This document shows, piece by piece, positions 45,421 to 56,425 of a stretch of DNA of 64,000 nucleotides (the stretch's first letter is position 1; each line of letters opens with the position of its first letter). This stretch comes from Fictibacillus nanhaiensis. GTDB taxonomy: Bacteria > Bacillota > Bacilli > Bacillales > Fictibacillaceae. The stretch covers positions 1,488,001 through 1,552,000 of the forward strand of contig JAFHKR010000039.1 of assembly GCA_017052515.1 (NCBI GenBank), in the 5' to 3' direction. The position numbers were made by a program, and so were the translations under genes. The notes under the pieces are model-generated. The model had not been told where the DNA came from, made no database searches, and saw nothing but the letters and a program-made list of their open reading frames with translations.

Positions 45421-46222
45421 TTAATGTTTCATGAGCTGACTTAACAACTTCTTCAATATCTTCTAAAGTTATTGTTCGAGAGTCCTCATTATTTACTTTC
45501 CCATGCATTAAAAACTCAATGTTGCCATCCCCACCAGTTATAGGTGAAAAAGACAATGCAACAGGATTAATCCCTGTTTTGTGGGCAAAGTCTGTTATCT
45601 CTTCGATCACACGTTTATGAACTTTTAGATCTCTAACGATTCCTTTCTTGCCAACTTCTTCACGTCCTGCTTCAAACTGAGGCTTGATCAAAGCGATCAC
45701 ATCACCAGTTGGCATGAGCTGAGTTAGTACAGGAAGAATGATTCGTAGAGAAATGAATGAAACATCTATCGTTGCAAAATGGGGTATCCCCTTTTGAAGC
45801 TGATCAGGTGTTACATATCTAAAGTTCGTTCTTTCCATAACAGCTACTCTTGAATCGTTTCTGAGTTTCCAAGCAAGTTGATTGTAGCCAACATCGATCG
45901 CATAGATATAGGAAGCACCGTTTTGAAGCGCACAATCCGTAAATCCACCAGTTGAAGCTCCAATATCCATTCCAATCTTTTCTTTGACATCAAAATCAAA
46001 GATCTTAAGAGCCTTTTCAAGTTTCAGTCCACCTCTTCCTACATAAGGAATAACATCTCCTTTAACATGAAGAGGCGCATCTTGTTCTATTTTTTCACCT
46101 GGCTTATCCATTCGGTTCGTTCCTGAATACACGAGTCCAGCCATAACCGATCGTTTAGCTTTTTCTCGCGTTTCACAAAGTCCGCGATTGACAAGCAGTA
46201 CATCTACCCGTTCTTTTTTCAT
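45404..46222 (-). CDS. TlyA-family rRNA methyltransferase (YqxC)
   Basis: A 272-residue protein with an N-terminal S4 RNA-binding domain ([21 protein letters not shown]), then a FtsJ-like SAM domain with [32 protein letters not shown] and a late [11 protein letters not shown]. TlyA enzymes methylate ribosomal RNA 2'-O positions; the old hemolysin label is historical. It overlaps the dxs stop region by four bases, so it is coupled to dxs. Confidence 0.93.
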   Translation of the reverse strand: MKKERVDVLLVNRGLCETREKAKRSVMAGLVYSGTNRMDKPGEKIEQDAPLHVKGDVIPYVGRGGLKLEKALKIFDFDVKEKIGMDIGASTGGFTDCALQNGASYIYAIDVGYNQLAWKLRNDSRVAVMERTNFRYVTPDQLQKGIPHFATIDVSFISLRIILPVLTQLMPTGDVIALIKPQFEAGREEVGKKGIVRDLKVHKRVIEEITDFAHKTGINPVALSFSPITGGDGNIEFLMHGKVNNEDSRTITLEDIEEVVKSAHETLKKERE

Positions 46223-48117
46223 GTAAGAAGACCCTTTTCTGCCTTTCGTTTTACAAGTGCTTTCACACGCTCAACAAGATCAGGGGTTGTAATTCCGATC
46301 TCTTCTAATAATTTTGTTACACTTCCATGCTCGATAAAGCAATCAGGAATTCCCATACGATCAATAATTACATTTGCTTGATGATCAGCCGCATGCTCTA
46401 AAACCGCACTTCCGAAACCACCCTGAAGAACAGCCTCTTCTAACGTTAGAATTGGCATGTTTTCAAAATAGAGCTCTTTTAACATCTTTGAGTCAAGCGG
46501 TTTGATGAAACGAGCATTGATCACGCGTGCTGAGACACCTGATTTCGCAAGGATCTCCCACGCTTCAAGCGCCATTGGAATCGTAGTTCCAAATGTTAGA
46601 ATCGCAACGTCATCTCCATCTTTCAGCACTTCCCAAGTACCAATTGGAATGTTCTCAAACTCTTCATCCATTGGAACTCCGGAACCGTTTCCTCTAGGGA
46701 ATCTGATCGCAATCGGACCATCTTCATATTTTAGAGCAGAGTATACCATGTGCTGAAGTTCGTTCTCGTCTTTCCCCATCATCAACACCATATTTGGAAT
46801 ATGACGCAAGAAGGCAATATCAAATACACCTTGGTGCGTTTCTCCATCAGCACCAACGAGACCAGATCTGTCAATTGTAAAAACAACATTCAAGTTCTGT
46901 CTAGCTACATCATGAACCACTTGATCGTAACCTCGCTGCAAGAACGTAGAATAGATCGATAGGACAGGTTTCATATTCTGCGTTGCAAGTCCAGCTGCCA
47001 TCGTTGTAGCATGTTGTTCTGCGATACCAACGTCAAACAAACGATCAGGAAACGCTTTTCCGTAATCAGTTAACTTTGAGCCGATCGTCATGGCTGGTGT
47101 TATCACGGCAATACGATCATCTTTATGTGAAAGTGTCTCAAGAGTCTTACTGACAACACCGCTATAAGATGGTCCAATTTGCTGTGGTTTGATCTGCTGA
47201 CCTGATTCAATCTTATATGGACCTACACCATGCCAGCTATCTTTCTTATCACTCTCAGCCGGTTCATATCCTTTTCCTTTTTTTGTAAGAACGTGGATGA
47301 TTACCGGACCTTTCGTCTTTTTGGCATATGTTAGATTCTCGATCAAGTCATCTACATCATGACCATCGACTGGCCCTAAGTAGGTGTAACCTAGCTCCTC
47401 AAAAAACATCCCTGATACTAATAGGTACTTTAAGCTATCTTTTACACGTTCTGCTGTAGCAGCTAATTTACCGCCAAACGCAGGAATTTTACGGATTAAA
47501 GACTCTAGTTCATCTTTGGCTTTATTATATTTTCTAGCTGTTCTCATGCGTCCTAAAACGTTATGAAGAGCTCCCACATTCGGAGCGATCGACATCTCAT
47601 TGTCGTTAAGCACAACGATCAAGTCTTTCTTTTCATGTCCGATATGGTTGAGCGCTTCTAAAGCCATCCCGCCTGTTAGAGCACCATCACCAATGACAGC
47701 AACAACTTTGTCATCTGTTTTTTTCAGGTCTCTTGCGATCGCCATACCCATCGCAGCAGAAAGTGACGTAGAACTGTGTCCCGTTTCCCATACATCATGT
47801 TCGCTTTCAATACGTTTTGGAAATCCACATAGTCCCTTGTACTGACGAAGTGTATCGAACTGAGATGCTCTTCCGGTAAGAATCTTGTGGACATAGGCTT
47901 GATGACCTACATCCCAAATAAACTTGTCTTTCGGACTGTCAAAGACTTTGTGCATGGCAAGCGTTAATTCTACAACGCCGAGGTTAGGACCTAGGTGCCC
48001 TCCTCTAACTGAAAGTTTTTCAATTAGAAAAGAACGGATTTCGGCCGCTAATTTATTTAATTGTTCAGTTTCGTACGTTTTCAAAAACTGAGGATCTTGG
48101 ATTTCTTCCAGGTTCAT
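46219..48117 (-). CDS. dxs: 1-deoxy-D-xylulose-5-phosphate synthase
   Basis: A 632-residue thiamine-diphosphate enzyme making the first MEP-pathway intermediate from pyruvate and glyceraldehyde-3-phosphate. The cofactor motif is [18 protein letters not shown], the transketolase middle domain has [17 protein letters not shown], and the end has the transketolase C-terminal domain. ATG 48117 gives [13 protein letters not shown] as in B. subtilis Dxs and stands eight bases behind GAGAGG; the frame to 48138 is not used. It lies 20 bp after oapA. Confidence 0.96.
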   Translation of the reverse strand: MNLEEIQDPQFLKTYETEQLNKLAAEIRSFLIEKLSVRGGHLGPNLGVVELTLAMHKVFDSPKDKFIWDVGHQAYVHKILTGRASQFDTLRQYKGLCGFPKRIESEHDVWETGHSSTSLSAAMGMAIARDLKKTDDKVVAVIGDGALTGGMALEALNHIGHEKKDLIVVLNDNEMSIAPNVGALHNVLGRMRTARKYNKAKDELESLIRKIPAFGGKLAATAERVKDSLKYLLVSGMFFEELGYTYLGPVDGHDVDDLIENLTYAKKTKGPVIIHVLTKKGKGYEPAESDKKDSWHGVGPYKIESGQQIKPQQIGPSYSGVVSKTLETLSHKDDRIAVITPAMTIGSKLTDYGKAFPDRLFDVGIAEQHATTMAAGLATQNMKPVLSIYSTFLQRGYDQVVHDVARQNLNVVFTIDRSGLVGADGETHQGVFDIAFLRHIPNMVLMMGKDENELQHMVYSALKYEDGPIAIRFPRGNGSGVPMDEEFENIPIGTWEVLKDGDDVAILTFGTTIPMALEAWEILAKSGVSARVINARFIKPLDSKMLKELYFENMPILTLEEAVLQGGFGSAVLEHAADHQANVIIDRMGIPDCFIEHGSVTKLLEEIGITTPDLVERVKALVKRKAEKGLLT

Positions 48118-48137
48118 GGAATATGCCTCTCTTTCCA

Positions 48138-48734
48138 TTAACGCCTTTTCTTCTCTCTTTTAGCAGGCGATAGCAGTTTAATTCTTAATTTTTCCTCTAA
48201 AAAATATAATAAACGCCCAACCTGAAAAATTATAAAGGTTGAGTGGTTGATCGCATATGACTTTCCTAACGCTTTGCCTCCTACAGTAAGTGCAGCAACT
48301 ACACTAGTGAAGACGATCGAGATCAAATATTCAGAGTTTGATCCAGACCTATTCCCCATAGAGAGTGTAAGTTCTACAACAACTGCAGCAGATGCTGTTC
48401 CGCTAACGATTCCAGAGATATCACCAATAACATCGTTACAAAAATTCGCCACACGATCTGCGTTTCTTGTAATGATTATAGCATGTCTTGCTCCAGGAAC
48501 CTTCTCAGAAGCCATCGCGTGAAATGGAACTTCTTTCGCAGCGGTTGATGCTACTCCCACTATGTCAAACAGAACCCCGGTTAAGACGATTAGAAAGACG
48601 ATTCCCATCCCTATCGCCCACGAAACTCCATTTAACAAAAAAGAGGATACAACTGTAAAAATAGCCGCTAACACAAGAGTGATAACGGCAATGCTTGTAC
48701 TCCATTTGAGTGTTTTAGTAAAGGAATGCTTCAT
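48138..48734 (-). CDS. oapA: OLE-RNA-associated membrane protein OapA (DUF21-like)
   Basis: A 198-residue membrane protein with about four helices ([37 protein letters not shown], and a later [17 protein letters not shown]) and a soluble loop with [17 protein letters not shown]. It resembles the CorB/CNNM DUF21 domain. Its gene lies immediately downstream of the OLE RNA between ispA and dxs, exactly as described for OapA in Bacillus halodurans, where two copies bind OLE RNA at the membrane. Function is linked to stress tolerance. Assignment by context and topology. Confidence 0.88.
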   Translation of the reverse strand: MKHSFTKTLKWSTSIAVITLVLAAIFTVVSSFLLNGVSWAIGMGIVFLIVLTGVLFDIVGVASTAAKEVPFHAMASEKVPGARHAIIITRNADRVANFCNDVIGDISGIVSGTASAAVVVELTLSMGNRSGSNSEYLISIVFTSVVAALTVGGKALGKSYAINHSTFIIFQVGRLLYFLEEKLRIKLLSPAKREKKRR

Positions 48735-48769
48735 GCATAACTCCTCACTTTTTGGTCACTTTATGTAAT

Positions 48770-49392
48770 AGGGAGTGGTCACCTTATTAAGTAAAGACTG
48801 CGGCTTAGGTCCAGTAGGTTTTCCCAGAAGAGTACGAAATGTCGCCATATTCGCGGTTTCCCTTTACTCTCTTCTTAACGCTGTCGCCAAACGTTAGACT
48901 AGATTACCACTTAGTCCGCACTATAATCCCTAAAAGGTGTCAGGGCAGAACAGTCTAGGAGTTTTCCTCAACAGCCTCGCGCACATTCCCTAGCCTCTTT
49001 TGCAGAGAAGATTTCATATGGTATAAAGCTCATAATCAGCGGCCAACCGATACAGGCTTTTCACACCATAATCCCCTCAAGCTCCACTCAAGGCAGGCTA
49101 CGCTGCTCGCCTTCTTTTCCTGTTAACAAGAAAAAAAGCTAAGCAGGTTCAAACCCCATTTCGCAGTAAGGTCTTTTGAACACAAACCGCAAATATGGGG
49201 GCCTCCGCGGAAGAAGGGTCCTCGCCCACATGCCATTGTGGATCGCCCTTCAACCTTAACTCCCAGCGATGACCCAAGGCTGGGCGCCTCAAGCCAATAC
49301 AAGGAACTTCATCGATGTGCCCTTTGGCGGATTTTTAGGCCCGCCTTCAGGAATGGGGGGCTGACTAGAATACTGCACCACTCCAAAGCAAA
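48770..49392 (-). ncRNA. ole: OLE (ornate, large, extremophilic) RNA
   Basis: About 620 bases of structured, GC-rich, non-coding sequence between ispA and oapA. The size (about 610 nt in described members), strand, and place in the ispA-ole-oapA-dxs order fit OLE RNA, a large RNA known from anaerobic and extremophilic Firmicutes. On the minus strand several long hairpins are visible, for example GGGCGATCCACAATGGC with its partner, and GGTGACC words near the 3' end. Short open frames here are not protein-like. End points are approximate; the 5' end is set from the promoter. Confidence 0.88.
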
Positions 49393-49396
49393 TAAT

Positions 49397-49425
49397 ATCA
49401 TATCATACTTCCAATTATGCAACAA
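49397..49425 (-). promoter_or_regulatory. Sigma-A promoter of OLE RNA
   Basis: On the minus strand TTGTTG (49425-49420) and TATGAT (49402-49397) are 17 bp apart, predicting a start at about 49390, at the 5' end of the OLE RNA. It lies in the few bases between ispA and the RNA. Confidence 0.7.
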
Positions 49426-49429
49426 TCTC

Positions 49430-50311
49430 TTAGTGGTTTCTTTTAATAATGTAGTCAGCAATGGACGCTAATATGCCTGTATTCCCTTTGATCTTGTTTA
49501 AGTGTTCTAAAGAAATATGTATATGGTTTTCCATTTCTTTCTTTGCTCCATCAAGACCAAGAATCTTCGGATAAGTGGTTTTCAGATTCGCTTCATCACT
49601 TCCAACAGGTTTACCTATTTCTTCCTGTTTGCCAATTACATCAAGTATGTCATCTTGAATCTGAAAGGCAATCCCGATATGTCGTGCATAGTTCGTCAAA
49701 TGCAAAAGATCTTCATCAGAAGCTCCCGCTGCTATACCCCCAACGATCACCGAACATTCGAGCATCTTGCCCGTCTTTTTTTCATGAATGCTTTCTAATT
49801 CCGTTAACGAGAGCTCTCTGTTCTCTCCCTCTATGTCTTCGACTTGACCACCAACCATTCCTGTTGAACCTGCAGCTTTAGATAAAACAGAAATTATTTG
49901 AACCTTTTGGTCCGATGTTAAATAGGAGTTGTTCGTGATCAAGCTGAAGCTCTCTGTCAATAATGCATCTCCAGCTAAGATCGCTTGTGCTTCTCCAAAA
50001 ACTTTATGGTTCGTGAGTTTCCCTCTTCTATAATCATCATTATCCATAGAAGGAAGATCATCATGAATTAAAGAATACGTATGAACAAATTCGATTGAAC
50101 AAACCACGTCTACTACTTCTTCTGTGTTCTTTTCAAAGGCTTCCAAGACTGCGAGTGCTAAGATCGGGCGTATCCGCTTCCCACCTGCGGAAATGGAATA
50201 TAGCATCGACTTTTTCAATGTCTCTGGAGCATCCAAGTTTTCTAAATAAGCAACCATCTTTTCTTCAACCAATGTTTTTTTATCTCGAAGATATTGTTCA
50301 AACGCTATCAA
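49430..50311 (-). CDS. ispA: Geranyl/farnesyl diphosphate synthase
   Basis: A 293-residue prenyl synthase. The first aspartate-rich motif is [14 protein letters not shown] and the second is [11 protein letters not shown]; both magnesium-binding. It condenses isopentenyl and allylic diphosphates to farnesyl diphosphate, next to dxs of the same pathway. Its start overlaps the xseB stop by four bases. Confidence 0.95.
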   Translation of the reverse strand: MIAFEQYLRDKKTLVEEKMVAYLENLDAPETLKKSMLYSISAGGKRIRPILALAVLEAFEKNTEEVVDVVCSIEFVHTYSLIHDDLPSMDNDDYRRGKLTNHKVFGEAQAILAGDALLTESFSLITNNSYLTSDQKVQIISVLSKAAGSTGMVGGQVEDIEGENRELSLTELESIHEKKTGKMLECSVIVGGIAAGASDEDLLHLTNYARHIGIAFQIQDDILDVIGKQEEIGKPVGSDEANLKTTYPKILGLDGAKKEMENHIHISLEHLNKIKGNTGILASIADYIIKRNH

Positions 50312-50547
50312 TGATCTTCCTCCTGAATCGCGAATGGTTCTTCTTTTCCGTCTTCATGCAGAATCGTATCCATCTTCTTCTCAACGTTCTGTAGTTTCGT
50401 ATGACATAACTTGGATAGTTTCATTCCTTGTTGATACAGATCGATACTCTCTTCCAAAGGAACATCTCCCTGTTCAAGCTTTTCAACGATTTCTTCAAGT
50501 TGTATCATCGCTTCTTCAAATGTAAGTTTGCTTGTTTTTTCAGTCAT
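50308..50547 (-). CDS. xseB: Exodeoxyribonuclease VII small subunit
   Basis: A 79-residue acidic helical protein with the family pattern [26 protein letters not shown]. It overlaps xseA by eight bases and ispA by four. The small subunits wrap the large subunit of the single-strand-specific nuclease. Confidence 0.94.
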   Translation of the reverse strand: MTEKTSKLTFEEAMIQLEEIVEKLEQGDVPLEESIDLYQQGMKLSKLCHTKLQNVEKKMDTILHEDGKEEPFAIQEEDH

Positions 50548-51901
50548 TTGTAAAAGACGCCTCCGTTCCAGTGATGTGACAATCTACCTGTCCATCTTTT
50601 AACTTTATCGTTAATGCATCTCCAACCTTTACCTGTGATACGGATTTGACCAATTCGTCTTTACCTTGTTTATAGGTCAAGCTGTACCCGCGATCCATTA
50701 CAGCTAGAGGATTAAGGGAAGAGAGCCTAGAAATCTTGTTCGAAAAATCCCTCTGGTGTTGCCTTACGTGACGATTTGTTTCTTTTAACAATGTTTTATG
50801 CAGAGAAACGACTCTTTCGTTTGCCTTCTGAAGCTGACCTCTTGGCGAAAAAAGCAATAATTGACGCTTGACTTGAGAGAGTTGATTCTGATGCTGATCA
50901 ACAAAACTGCCTACCGTACGTTTTAATTGATCCATACACCTATCCAGTTCTTGTTCTTTTTGTTTGATCAATTGAGTTGGGTATTTAAAGGCATACGATT
51001 TTTGTAGTCGTGATAAATGCTGTTGATGACCTGCTACAAACTCATTCATCACTCGTTTCAGACGAACATTTCTTTGGAATAAACGATCTTTTAGTTCATC
51101 TAGATGGGGCACTGCCATCTCAGCAGCAGCTGTTGGTGTTGGAGCTCGTAGATCTGCCACAAAATCTGAAATCGTAAAATCCGTTTCATGTCCTACAGCA
51201 GAAATGATGGGCAGTTGTGATTGAAAGATCGCTCTGGCAACACTTTCCTCGTTAAACGCCCACAGTTCTTCTATCGATCCTCCACCTCGTCCCACGATGA
51301 GAACATCTGATTCATTCAAAGCATTCGCTTGTTCAATCGCCCGAACGATGGACGGGGCAGCTCCAGGTCCTTGAACGAGGACTGGATATACAGTGACAGC
51401 AGCTAGCGGAAACCTCCGCTTTATGGTAGTCACGATATCCCTTACAGCAGCTCCTGTAGGTGAAGTGATCACACCAATCGTTGAAGGGAATTTAGGCAGC
51501 GGCTTTTTATGTATCGGATCAAAAAGACCTTGTTGATCTAACATACTCTTTAAATTTTCGTATGCTAGAAACAAGTTACCAACACCGTCTTGCTGCATCG
51601 TTCTGACATAGAGCTGGTATTGCCCTTGAGGTTCGTAAACAGAGAATGAACCTTGAATCAAAACATTCATTCCTTCTTCAGGTTTGAAGTTTAGATGTCT
51701 GTTGTTTCCTGCAAACATAACAGCAGAAACTCTGCTGTTGGCATCTTTTAACGTAAAATACAGATGGCCCCTACTATGGAGCTTAACATTGGATAGTTCA
51801 CCTTTTACCCAAACGTCTTGTAAGTTACCGTCATTTTCAAATAGCCTCTTAATATACCGGGTTACAGCCGATATTGGAACATACCGATTGTTGTTTTGCA
51901 T
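50540..51901 (-). CDS. xseA: Exodeoxyribonuclease VII large subunit
   Basis: A 453-residue nuclease subunit: N-terminal OB fold ([37 protein letters not shown]), then the catalytic domain with [17 protein letters not shown] and [20 protein letters not shown], and a long coiled coil. The start is ATG 51901 (MQNNNRYV), which shares one base with the folD stop (TAATG). Confidence 0.95.
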   Translation of the reverse strand: MQNNNRYVPISAVTRYIKRLFENDGNLQDVWVKGELSNVKLHSRGHLYFTLKDANSRVSAVMFAGNNRHLNFKPEEGMNVLIQGSFSVYEPQGQYQLYVRTMQQDGVGNLFLAYENLKSMLDQQGLFDPIHKKPLPKFPSTIGVITSPTGAAVRDIVTTIKRRFPLAAVTVYPVLVQGPGAAPSIVRAIEQANALNESDVLIVGRGGGSIEELWAFNEESVARAIFQSQLPIISAVGHETDFTISDFVADLRAPTPTAAAEMAVPHLDELKDRLFQRNVRLKRVMNEFVAGHQQHLSRLQKSYAFKYPTQLIKQKEQELDRCMDQLKRTVGSFVDQHQNQLSQVKRQLLLFSPRGQLQKANERVVSLHKTLLKETNRHVRQHQRDFSNKISRLSSLNPLAVMDRGYSLTYKQGKDELVKSVSQVKVGDALTIKLKDGQVDCHITGTEASFTND

Positions 51902-52764
51902 TAATGTACTTCCTTTAACTGCTTTCTCCATTTTGAAGCAAGAACCGTATTATTCATTAACATCGTGATGGTCATAGGGCCAACGCCACCTGGAACAGGA
52001 GTGATATGTTTTGCTTTCGGTTTAATAGCCTCATAGTCTACATCCCCACAAAGCTTTCCATCCTCCTTACGGTTAACCCCAACATCAATAACAACGGCAC
52101 CTGCTTTTACCATATCTTCTGTAATAAGGTTCGGTTTTCCTACCGCTGCAATTAAAATATCCGCTTGTAAGGTTTGTTCACAAAGGTTCTTTGTTCTTGA
52201 GTGACAGAACGTGACCGTCGCATTTTCTTGCAAGAAAAGTTGGCCTACTGGCTTTCCTACAAGGTTGCTTCTGCCTACAACGACAACATGTTTTCCAGAA
52301 ATATCTTCACCGGTTTGTTTAACCATCTCTAAAATACCCAGTGGTGTACATGGTATAAAAGCTTGCTCATCTCCTGCATGCATGCGTCCGATATTAATCG
52401 GATGAAAACCGTCTACATCTTTTTCAGGCAGAATGGTTTCAATTACTTTTGATTCACTAATATGTGAAGGAAGGGGAAGTTGTACGAGTATCCCATCGAT
52501 TTGTTCGTCATTGTTGAATGCTTGAATGTATTGTAACAATTCATTCTCAGAAATAGATTCAGGAAGCTCAGTCAATACGGAATGCATTCCGAGCTCTTTA
52601 CATGTTCTTTCTTTTGCTAATACATATGAACGAGACGCTGGGTGATCGCCTACTAGAATAACAGCTAAACCTGGAACAATTCCTTCTTGTTTAAGGTCTT
52701 GGATCTCTGTTGCAAGTTTTTCTCTAATCTCTCTCGCAATTTGTTTTCCGTCTAAAACAGCCAT
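51901..52764 (-). CDS. folD: Methylene-THF dehydrogenase/cyclohydrolase FolD
   Basis: A 287-residue bifunctional enzyme of one-carbon folate metabolism. It has SRSYVLAKERTCKELG near the N-terminus with the catalytic Lys, DGILVQLPLPSHI, the Rossmann motif GRSNLVGKPVGQLFLQ and TPVPGGVGPMTITML. It is the second gene of the nusB-folD-xseA-xseB-ispA operon. Confidence 0.96.
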   Translation of the reverse strand: MAVLDGKQIAREIREKLATEIQDLKQEGIVPGLAVILVGDHPASRSYVLAKERTCKELGMHSVLTELPESISENELLQYIQAFNNDEQIDGILVQLPLPSHISESKVIETILPEKDVDGFHPINIGRMHAGDEQAFIPCTPLGILEMVKQTGEDISGKHVVVVGRSNLVGKPVGQLFLQENATVTFCHSRTKNLCEQTLQADILIAAVGKPNLITEDMVKAGAVVIDVGVNRKEDGKLCGDVDYEAIKPKAKHITPVPGGVGPMTITMLMNNTVLASKWRKQLKEVH

Positions 52765-52804
52765 TCTAAAGTCCCCCTCAAAAGTAGTTGGTTTTTTTAT
52801 TCAA

Positions 52805-53200
52805 TTAATTATTGTTAATATCTTTGATTATTTTTCCTAGGACTCCATTTACGAAACGTCCTGCTTCTTCACCGCCAAAGATTTTTGCTGTTTCAATCGC
52901 TTCGTTCAAGGTTACGTTCTTTGGAACCTCTTTCATGAACAGCCATTCGTAGGCAGCCATCTGAAGAACGACACGTTCAACGTTTGCTAGTCTTGAAAAG
53001 CTCCATTTCTCTAAATAAGGCGTTAAAAAACGCTCGATTTCTTCTTTCTTTTCAACCGTACCATGAACCATACTTGTTAAAAATTCGTCTGATGGCTCTC
53101 CTTCCAATACATGCTCCATCGCTTCACTAGCGGAGATGTCACTTACTTCAATTTGAAAAAGCGATTGAAATGCCTTTTCTCTGGCAAGTCTGCGTTTCAT
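52805..53200 (-). CDS. nusB: Transcription antitermination factor NusB
   Basis: A 131-residue helical protein starting MKRRLAREKAFQSLFQIEVS and ending with LNEAIETAKIFGGEEAGRFVNGVLGK, both family marks. It binds boxA RNA of rRNA leaders with NusE. First gene of its operon; the upstream gap of 600 bp should hold the promoter. Confidence 0.95.
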   Translation of the reverse strand: MKRRLAREKAFQSLFQIEVSDISASEAMEHVLEGEPSDEFLTSMVHGTVEKKEEIERFLTPYLEKWSFSRLANVERVVLQMAAYEWLFMKEVPKNVTLNEAIETAKIFGGEEAGRFVNGVLGKIIKDINNN

Positions 53201-53388
53201 AATCCGACTTCCTTTCTATTTGCGAACAATTTCTATCTAGCATAATACCATATTGTGAGGACTCGTTACAATCCGAACAATGGACTTACTAACCCTTCCG
53301 AACATTCAGTTTTTTTCAATCTGTTAAGGGTCAAATAGTTAAAAAAGTAAATACTGATGTATTATAATTCATTGTTGCTTTGAAGGGA

Positions 53389-53517
53389 GTTGATTTCCTT
53401 TCCAGATGCTCGCTTTCCGCGGGGCAGACGGTGAGTCACATTTGTACGTTTCCGTATAAGTGTCTCACCTGCCCGCCTGTCCTAGCCTAGAGTCTCGCAT
53501 CTTCCACTCCAATCAAC
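53389..53517 (-). repeat. Palindromic intergenic repeat, copy 3
   Basis: 129 bp, same orientation as 11644-11770, with GTTGATT and AATCAAC ends and shared arms (CTCGCTTTCCGCGGGGCAG). The internal half differs more (GTACGTTTCCGTATAAG), so this copy is diverged. The rest of 53201-53774 carries a second degenerate repeat (CGCGAG, CAGCGAGTCGAC at 53640-53690) and no gene. Confidence 0.82.
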
Positions 53518-53774
53518 AGTCAAAGAAGAAAAAGATAAAAAGATTCCCACTCAATACCAAGTGGGGTATCTAAGCTGTTTATTCAGTAATTTGAAGAGAT
53601 AATTCTAGCAATTCCGGGCTTAATCCGACAGTTTGAACAATAATTCGCGAGATTTCCCCATATAGCAGCGAGTCGACATCACTCGACTAAAATTGCGCTA
53701 CATATACCCCACCCCATAACATCAACGAGTTAACTCAACTTCATCAAACTATTCACTCGTAATATAAAACAAGA

Positions 53775-53818
53775 AAAAAGACCAAAGGGCAAGTAGAACC
53801 TCACCCTTTGATCTTTTT
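53775..53818 (-). terminator. Terminator of the accBC-asp23 operon
   Basis: AAAAAGACCAAAGGG pairs with CCCTTTGATCTTTTT around a 14-base loop; on the minus strand a T run follows. It overlaps the asp23 stop. Confidence 0.85.
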
Positions 53819-54224
53819 AATAATCTACTTCTGGTGCTTCATTCTGTTTTTCTTTTGAATCAAATTGAACACCAACTACGAATACGTTAATATCCGTTGC
53901 TTCTAGTGCTGTCATGTCTAAAAGCGCTTGTCTGATGTAATCTTGAATTTTTTGAGCTACATCTGGAATCGCAACTCCATATTTCATAGATACGTATACA
54001 TCGATTGAAATACCTGCTTCAGAGAGTTCAACTTTAACGCCTTTGCCATGCGTTTTCTTTCCAAGTCGCTCTACTACACCACTTGCAAAGCTGCCTCTCA
54101 TGGAAGCCACACCTTCTACATCTGAAGCTGCAATACTTGCAATAACTTCGATAACTTCAGGTGAGATCTCCACTTTCCCTAATTCTGATGAGTAACTTTC
54201 CATTTCAAATGATAGTTCATTCAT
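53817..54224 (-). CDS. Asp23/Gls24 family envelope-stress protein (YqhY)
   Basis: A 135-residue protein with the family pattern: GKVEISPEVIEVIASIAASDVEGV, then GVKVELSEAGISIDVYVSMKYG and DVAQKIQDYIRQAL. In B. subtilis YqhY is encoded with accBC and has a role in controlling acetyl-CoA carboxylase. Start at ATG 54224, seven bases after GGAGGTG. Confidence 0.93.
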   Translation of the reverse strand: MNELSFEMESYSSELGKVEISPEVIEVIASIAASDVEGVASMRGSFASGVVERLGKKTHGKGVKVELSEAGISIDVYVSMKYGVAIPDVAQKIQDYIRQALLDMTALEATDINVFVVGVQFDSKEKQNEAPEVDY

Positions 54225-54242
54225 CAATTAACACCTCCGTAC

Positions 54243-55601
54243 TTATTCGCTTTTTGAAGTTAAATCATGATTTTCTAAAAACTTTGTATTAAAGTCACCA
54301 TTCACAAAAGTCTCATGGTTTAACAGACGCAGGTGGAACGGAATGGTCGTATGAATTCCTTCGATCACAAACTCACTAAGCGCTCGCTTCATACGATCGA
54401 TCGCTTCTTGTCTAGTATTTCCGTAAGTAATAACTTTAGCAATCATAGAATCATAAAATGGTGGAATCGTATAGCCAGGATAAACCGCAGAATCTACTCG
54501 AACACCTAGACCGCCTGGAGGAAGGTACATTTCAATCTTCCCAGCAGATGGCATAAAGTTTTTCTCAGGATTCTCTGCATTTATTCTGCATTCGATCGAC
54601 CAACCATCAAACTCGATATCTTCTTGTTTGTATCGTAATCTTTCGCCTGAAGCAACTTTAATCTGTTCCTTGATTAGATCGATTCCAGTTACCATCTCAG
54701 TTACAGGATGTTCTACTTGGATGCGAGTATTCATTTCCATGAAATAGAAGTCACCCGTATTATGATCAAAGATAAATTCTACCGTACCAGCACCAGAATA
54801 TTGAACAGCTTCAGCTGCTTTTACTGCCGCTTCTCCCATCTCTTGGCGTTTAGATGGCGAGATAGCAGGAGAAGGCGTCTCTTCTAAAAGCTTTTGAAGG
54901 CGTCTTTGGATACTGCAGTCTCGTTCTCCTAAATGGATCACATTCCCATGGTTATCTGCAAGCACCTGTATTTCAACATGTCGGAAATCTTCAATATATT
55001 TTTCAATATACACACCTGGATTACCAAAAGCGGTTGCTGCTTCTTGCTGAGTAATCGCAATGCCTTTTAAGAGTTCCGTTTCGTTCTTAGCTACGCGGAT
55101 CCCTTTACCCCCACCGCCTGCTGTTGCTTTAATAATTACAGGATACCCAATTTTGTTGCTGAGTTCAATGGCTTCTTCCTTGTCCCTAATAATCCCCTCA
55201 GAACCAGGTACGATTGGAACTCCGGCATCTGCCATCGTTGCTCTTGCAACATCTTTAATCCCCATTTTGTTGATCGCTTCAGCACTTGGACCGACAAACG
55301 TTACATTGCATTCATTGCAAAGTTCTGCAAAGTCCGCGTTCTCTGCCAAAAATCCATATCCAGGATGAATGGCTTCTGAACCAGTTAGTGTCGCAACGCT
55401 CATGATGTTCGTGAAGTTTAAATAACTATCTTTTGAAGCAGTTGGTCCGATACAATAAGCCTCATCTGCCAGCCGGACATGCAAGGCATCTTTATCGGCT
55501 TCTGAATAAACGGCTACTGTTTCAACACCAAGTTCTTTGCATGCTCGAATAATCCTTACAGCAATCTCACCACGGTTTGCTACTAATAGCTTTTTAATCA
55601 T
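54243..55601 (-). CDS. accC: Acetyl-CoA carboxylase biotin carboxylase subunit
   Basis: A 452-residue ATP-grasp enzyme: [37 protein letters not shown], the glycine-rich [32 protein letters not shown] and [16 protein letters not shown]. It carboxylates biotin on AccB. ATG 55601 follows AGGAGG at eight bases; ATG 55607 is too close. Confidence 0.97.
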   Translation of the reverse strand: MIKKLLVANRGEIAVRIIRACKELGVETVAVYSEADKDALHVRLADEAYCIGPTASKDSYLNFTNIMSVATLTGSEAIHPGYGFLAENADFAELCNECNVTFVGPSAEAINKMGIKDVARATMADAGVPIVPGSEGIIRDKEEAIELSNKIGYPVIIKATAGGGGKGIRVAKNETELLKGIAITQQEAATAFGNPGVYIEKYIEDFRHVEIQVLADNHGNVIHLGERDCSIQRRLQKLLEETPSPAISPSKRQEMGEAAVKAAEAVQYSGAGTVEFIFDHNTGDFYFMEMNTRIQVEHPVTEMVTGIDLIKEQIKVASGERLRYKQEDIEFDGWSIECRINAENPEKNFMPSAGKIEMYLPPGGLGVRVDSAVYPGYTIPPFYDSMIAKVITYGNTRQEAIDRMKRALSEFVIEGIHTTIPFHLRLLNHETFVNGDFNTKFLENHDLTSKSE

Positions 55602-55613
55602 AGACATACCCTC

Positions 55614-56117
55614 CTATTCTGCTTTCACAAGGAACAGAGGTTGTCCGTATTCTACTAATTGTCCGTTCTCAACTAATACTTTTACGATCTCACCATTGAC
55701 TTCAGATTCGATCTCATTGAATAATTTCATCGCCTCGATTATACATACGATGCTATCTTTTGAAACTTTATCTCCTGGCTTTACGAATGCATCCACATCT
55801 GGAGATGAAGCAGCATAGAACGTTCCTACCATAGGTGATACTACTTTATGTAAGTTAGCGTCTTCGTCTGCCTTCTTCGTTTCTTGTTTAACTTCGGTAT
55901 TTTCCTTTACTGTTTCAGCTGCTGGAGCTTGTTCTTTTACTGGTGGTGCTTGAGTGACTACAGGCTGGGAAACTACTTCTTCAGCTCCGTATGAAACTAC
56001 TGATCCACTATCCTTTTTAAGAACAATCTTAGAACCGTCATTTTCGTATTTGAATTCGTTGATGCTTGATTTGTCAATAAGTTTAATCAATTCACGGATT
56101 TCTTGTATTTTTAACAT
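55614..56117 (-). CDS. accB: Biotin carboxyl carrier protein of acetyl-CoA carboxylase
   Basis: A 167-residue protein: helical N-terminus ([19 protein letters not shown]), a Pro/Ala-rich linker, and a C-terminal biotinyl domain with [11 protein letters not shown] carrying the biotinylated Lys. First gene of accB-accC-asp23. Confidence 0.96.
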   Translation of the reverse strand: MLKIQEIRELIKLIDKSSINEFKYENDGSKIVLKKDSGSVVSYGAEEVVSQPVVTQAPPVKEQAPAAETVKENTEVKQETKKADEDANLHKVVSPMVGTFYAASSPDVDAFVKPGDKVSKDSIVCIIEAMKLFNEIESEVNGEIVKVLVENGQLVEYGQPLFLVKAE

Positions 56118-56274
56118 GCTCTCTACTCCTTTTTACAATCCTATACAGTTTAGGTTTTTTATTTAGCACCTTCTATTGTGACTAGGTCTTAACACATGTA
56201 AATATACCACATTTCTCTTGTCGTGGATACATTAGAATCATGTTCAAGTTAATAGTACACGATAACGCCTTACA

Positions 56275-56290
56275 TTGTAAGCGTTTACGA
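56275..56290. promoter_or_regulatory. Possible CcpA cre-like palindrome upstream of accB
   Basis: TTGTAAGCGTTTACGA fits the cre consensus with one mismatch and lies about 160 bp upstream of accB. It could act on accBC or be chance. The rest of 56118-56390 shows only AT-rich promoter-like sequence. Confidence 0.3.
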
Positions 56291-56390
56291 ATACTCTTCA
56301 CATCTTTCTATCATTTCCCTTCACTAAGAAATGCAAACTATTAATGACACTATAAGTTTCTATCCAATATATCATGAAAACGCAAAAAGA

Positions 56391-56415
56391 AAAAAGCCGG
56401 AAATCACGGCTTTCA
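56391..56415 (-). terminator. Terminator of the spoIIIA operon
   Basis: AAAGCCG and CGGCTTT form a 7-bp stem around GAAATCA, followed by a T run on the minus strand, eleven bases after the spoIIIAH stop. Confidence 0.85.
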
Positions 56416-56425
56416 ACCTCTTCGT

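Noticed and set aside
49238..49471. 77-codon frame within the OLE region
   Set aside because: Opposite strand to the structured RNA, no ribosome site, overlaps ispA's end.
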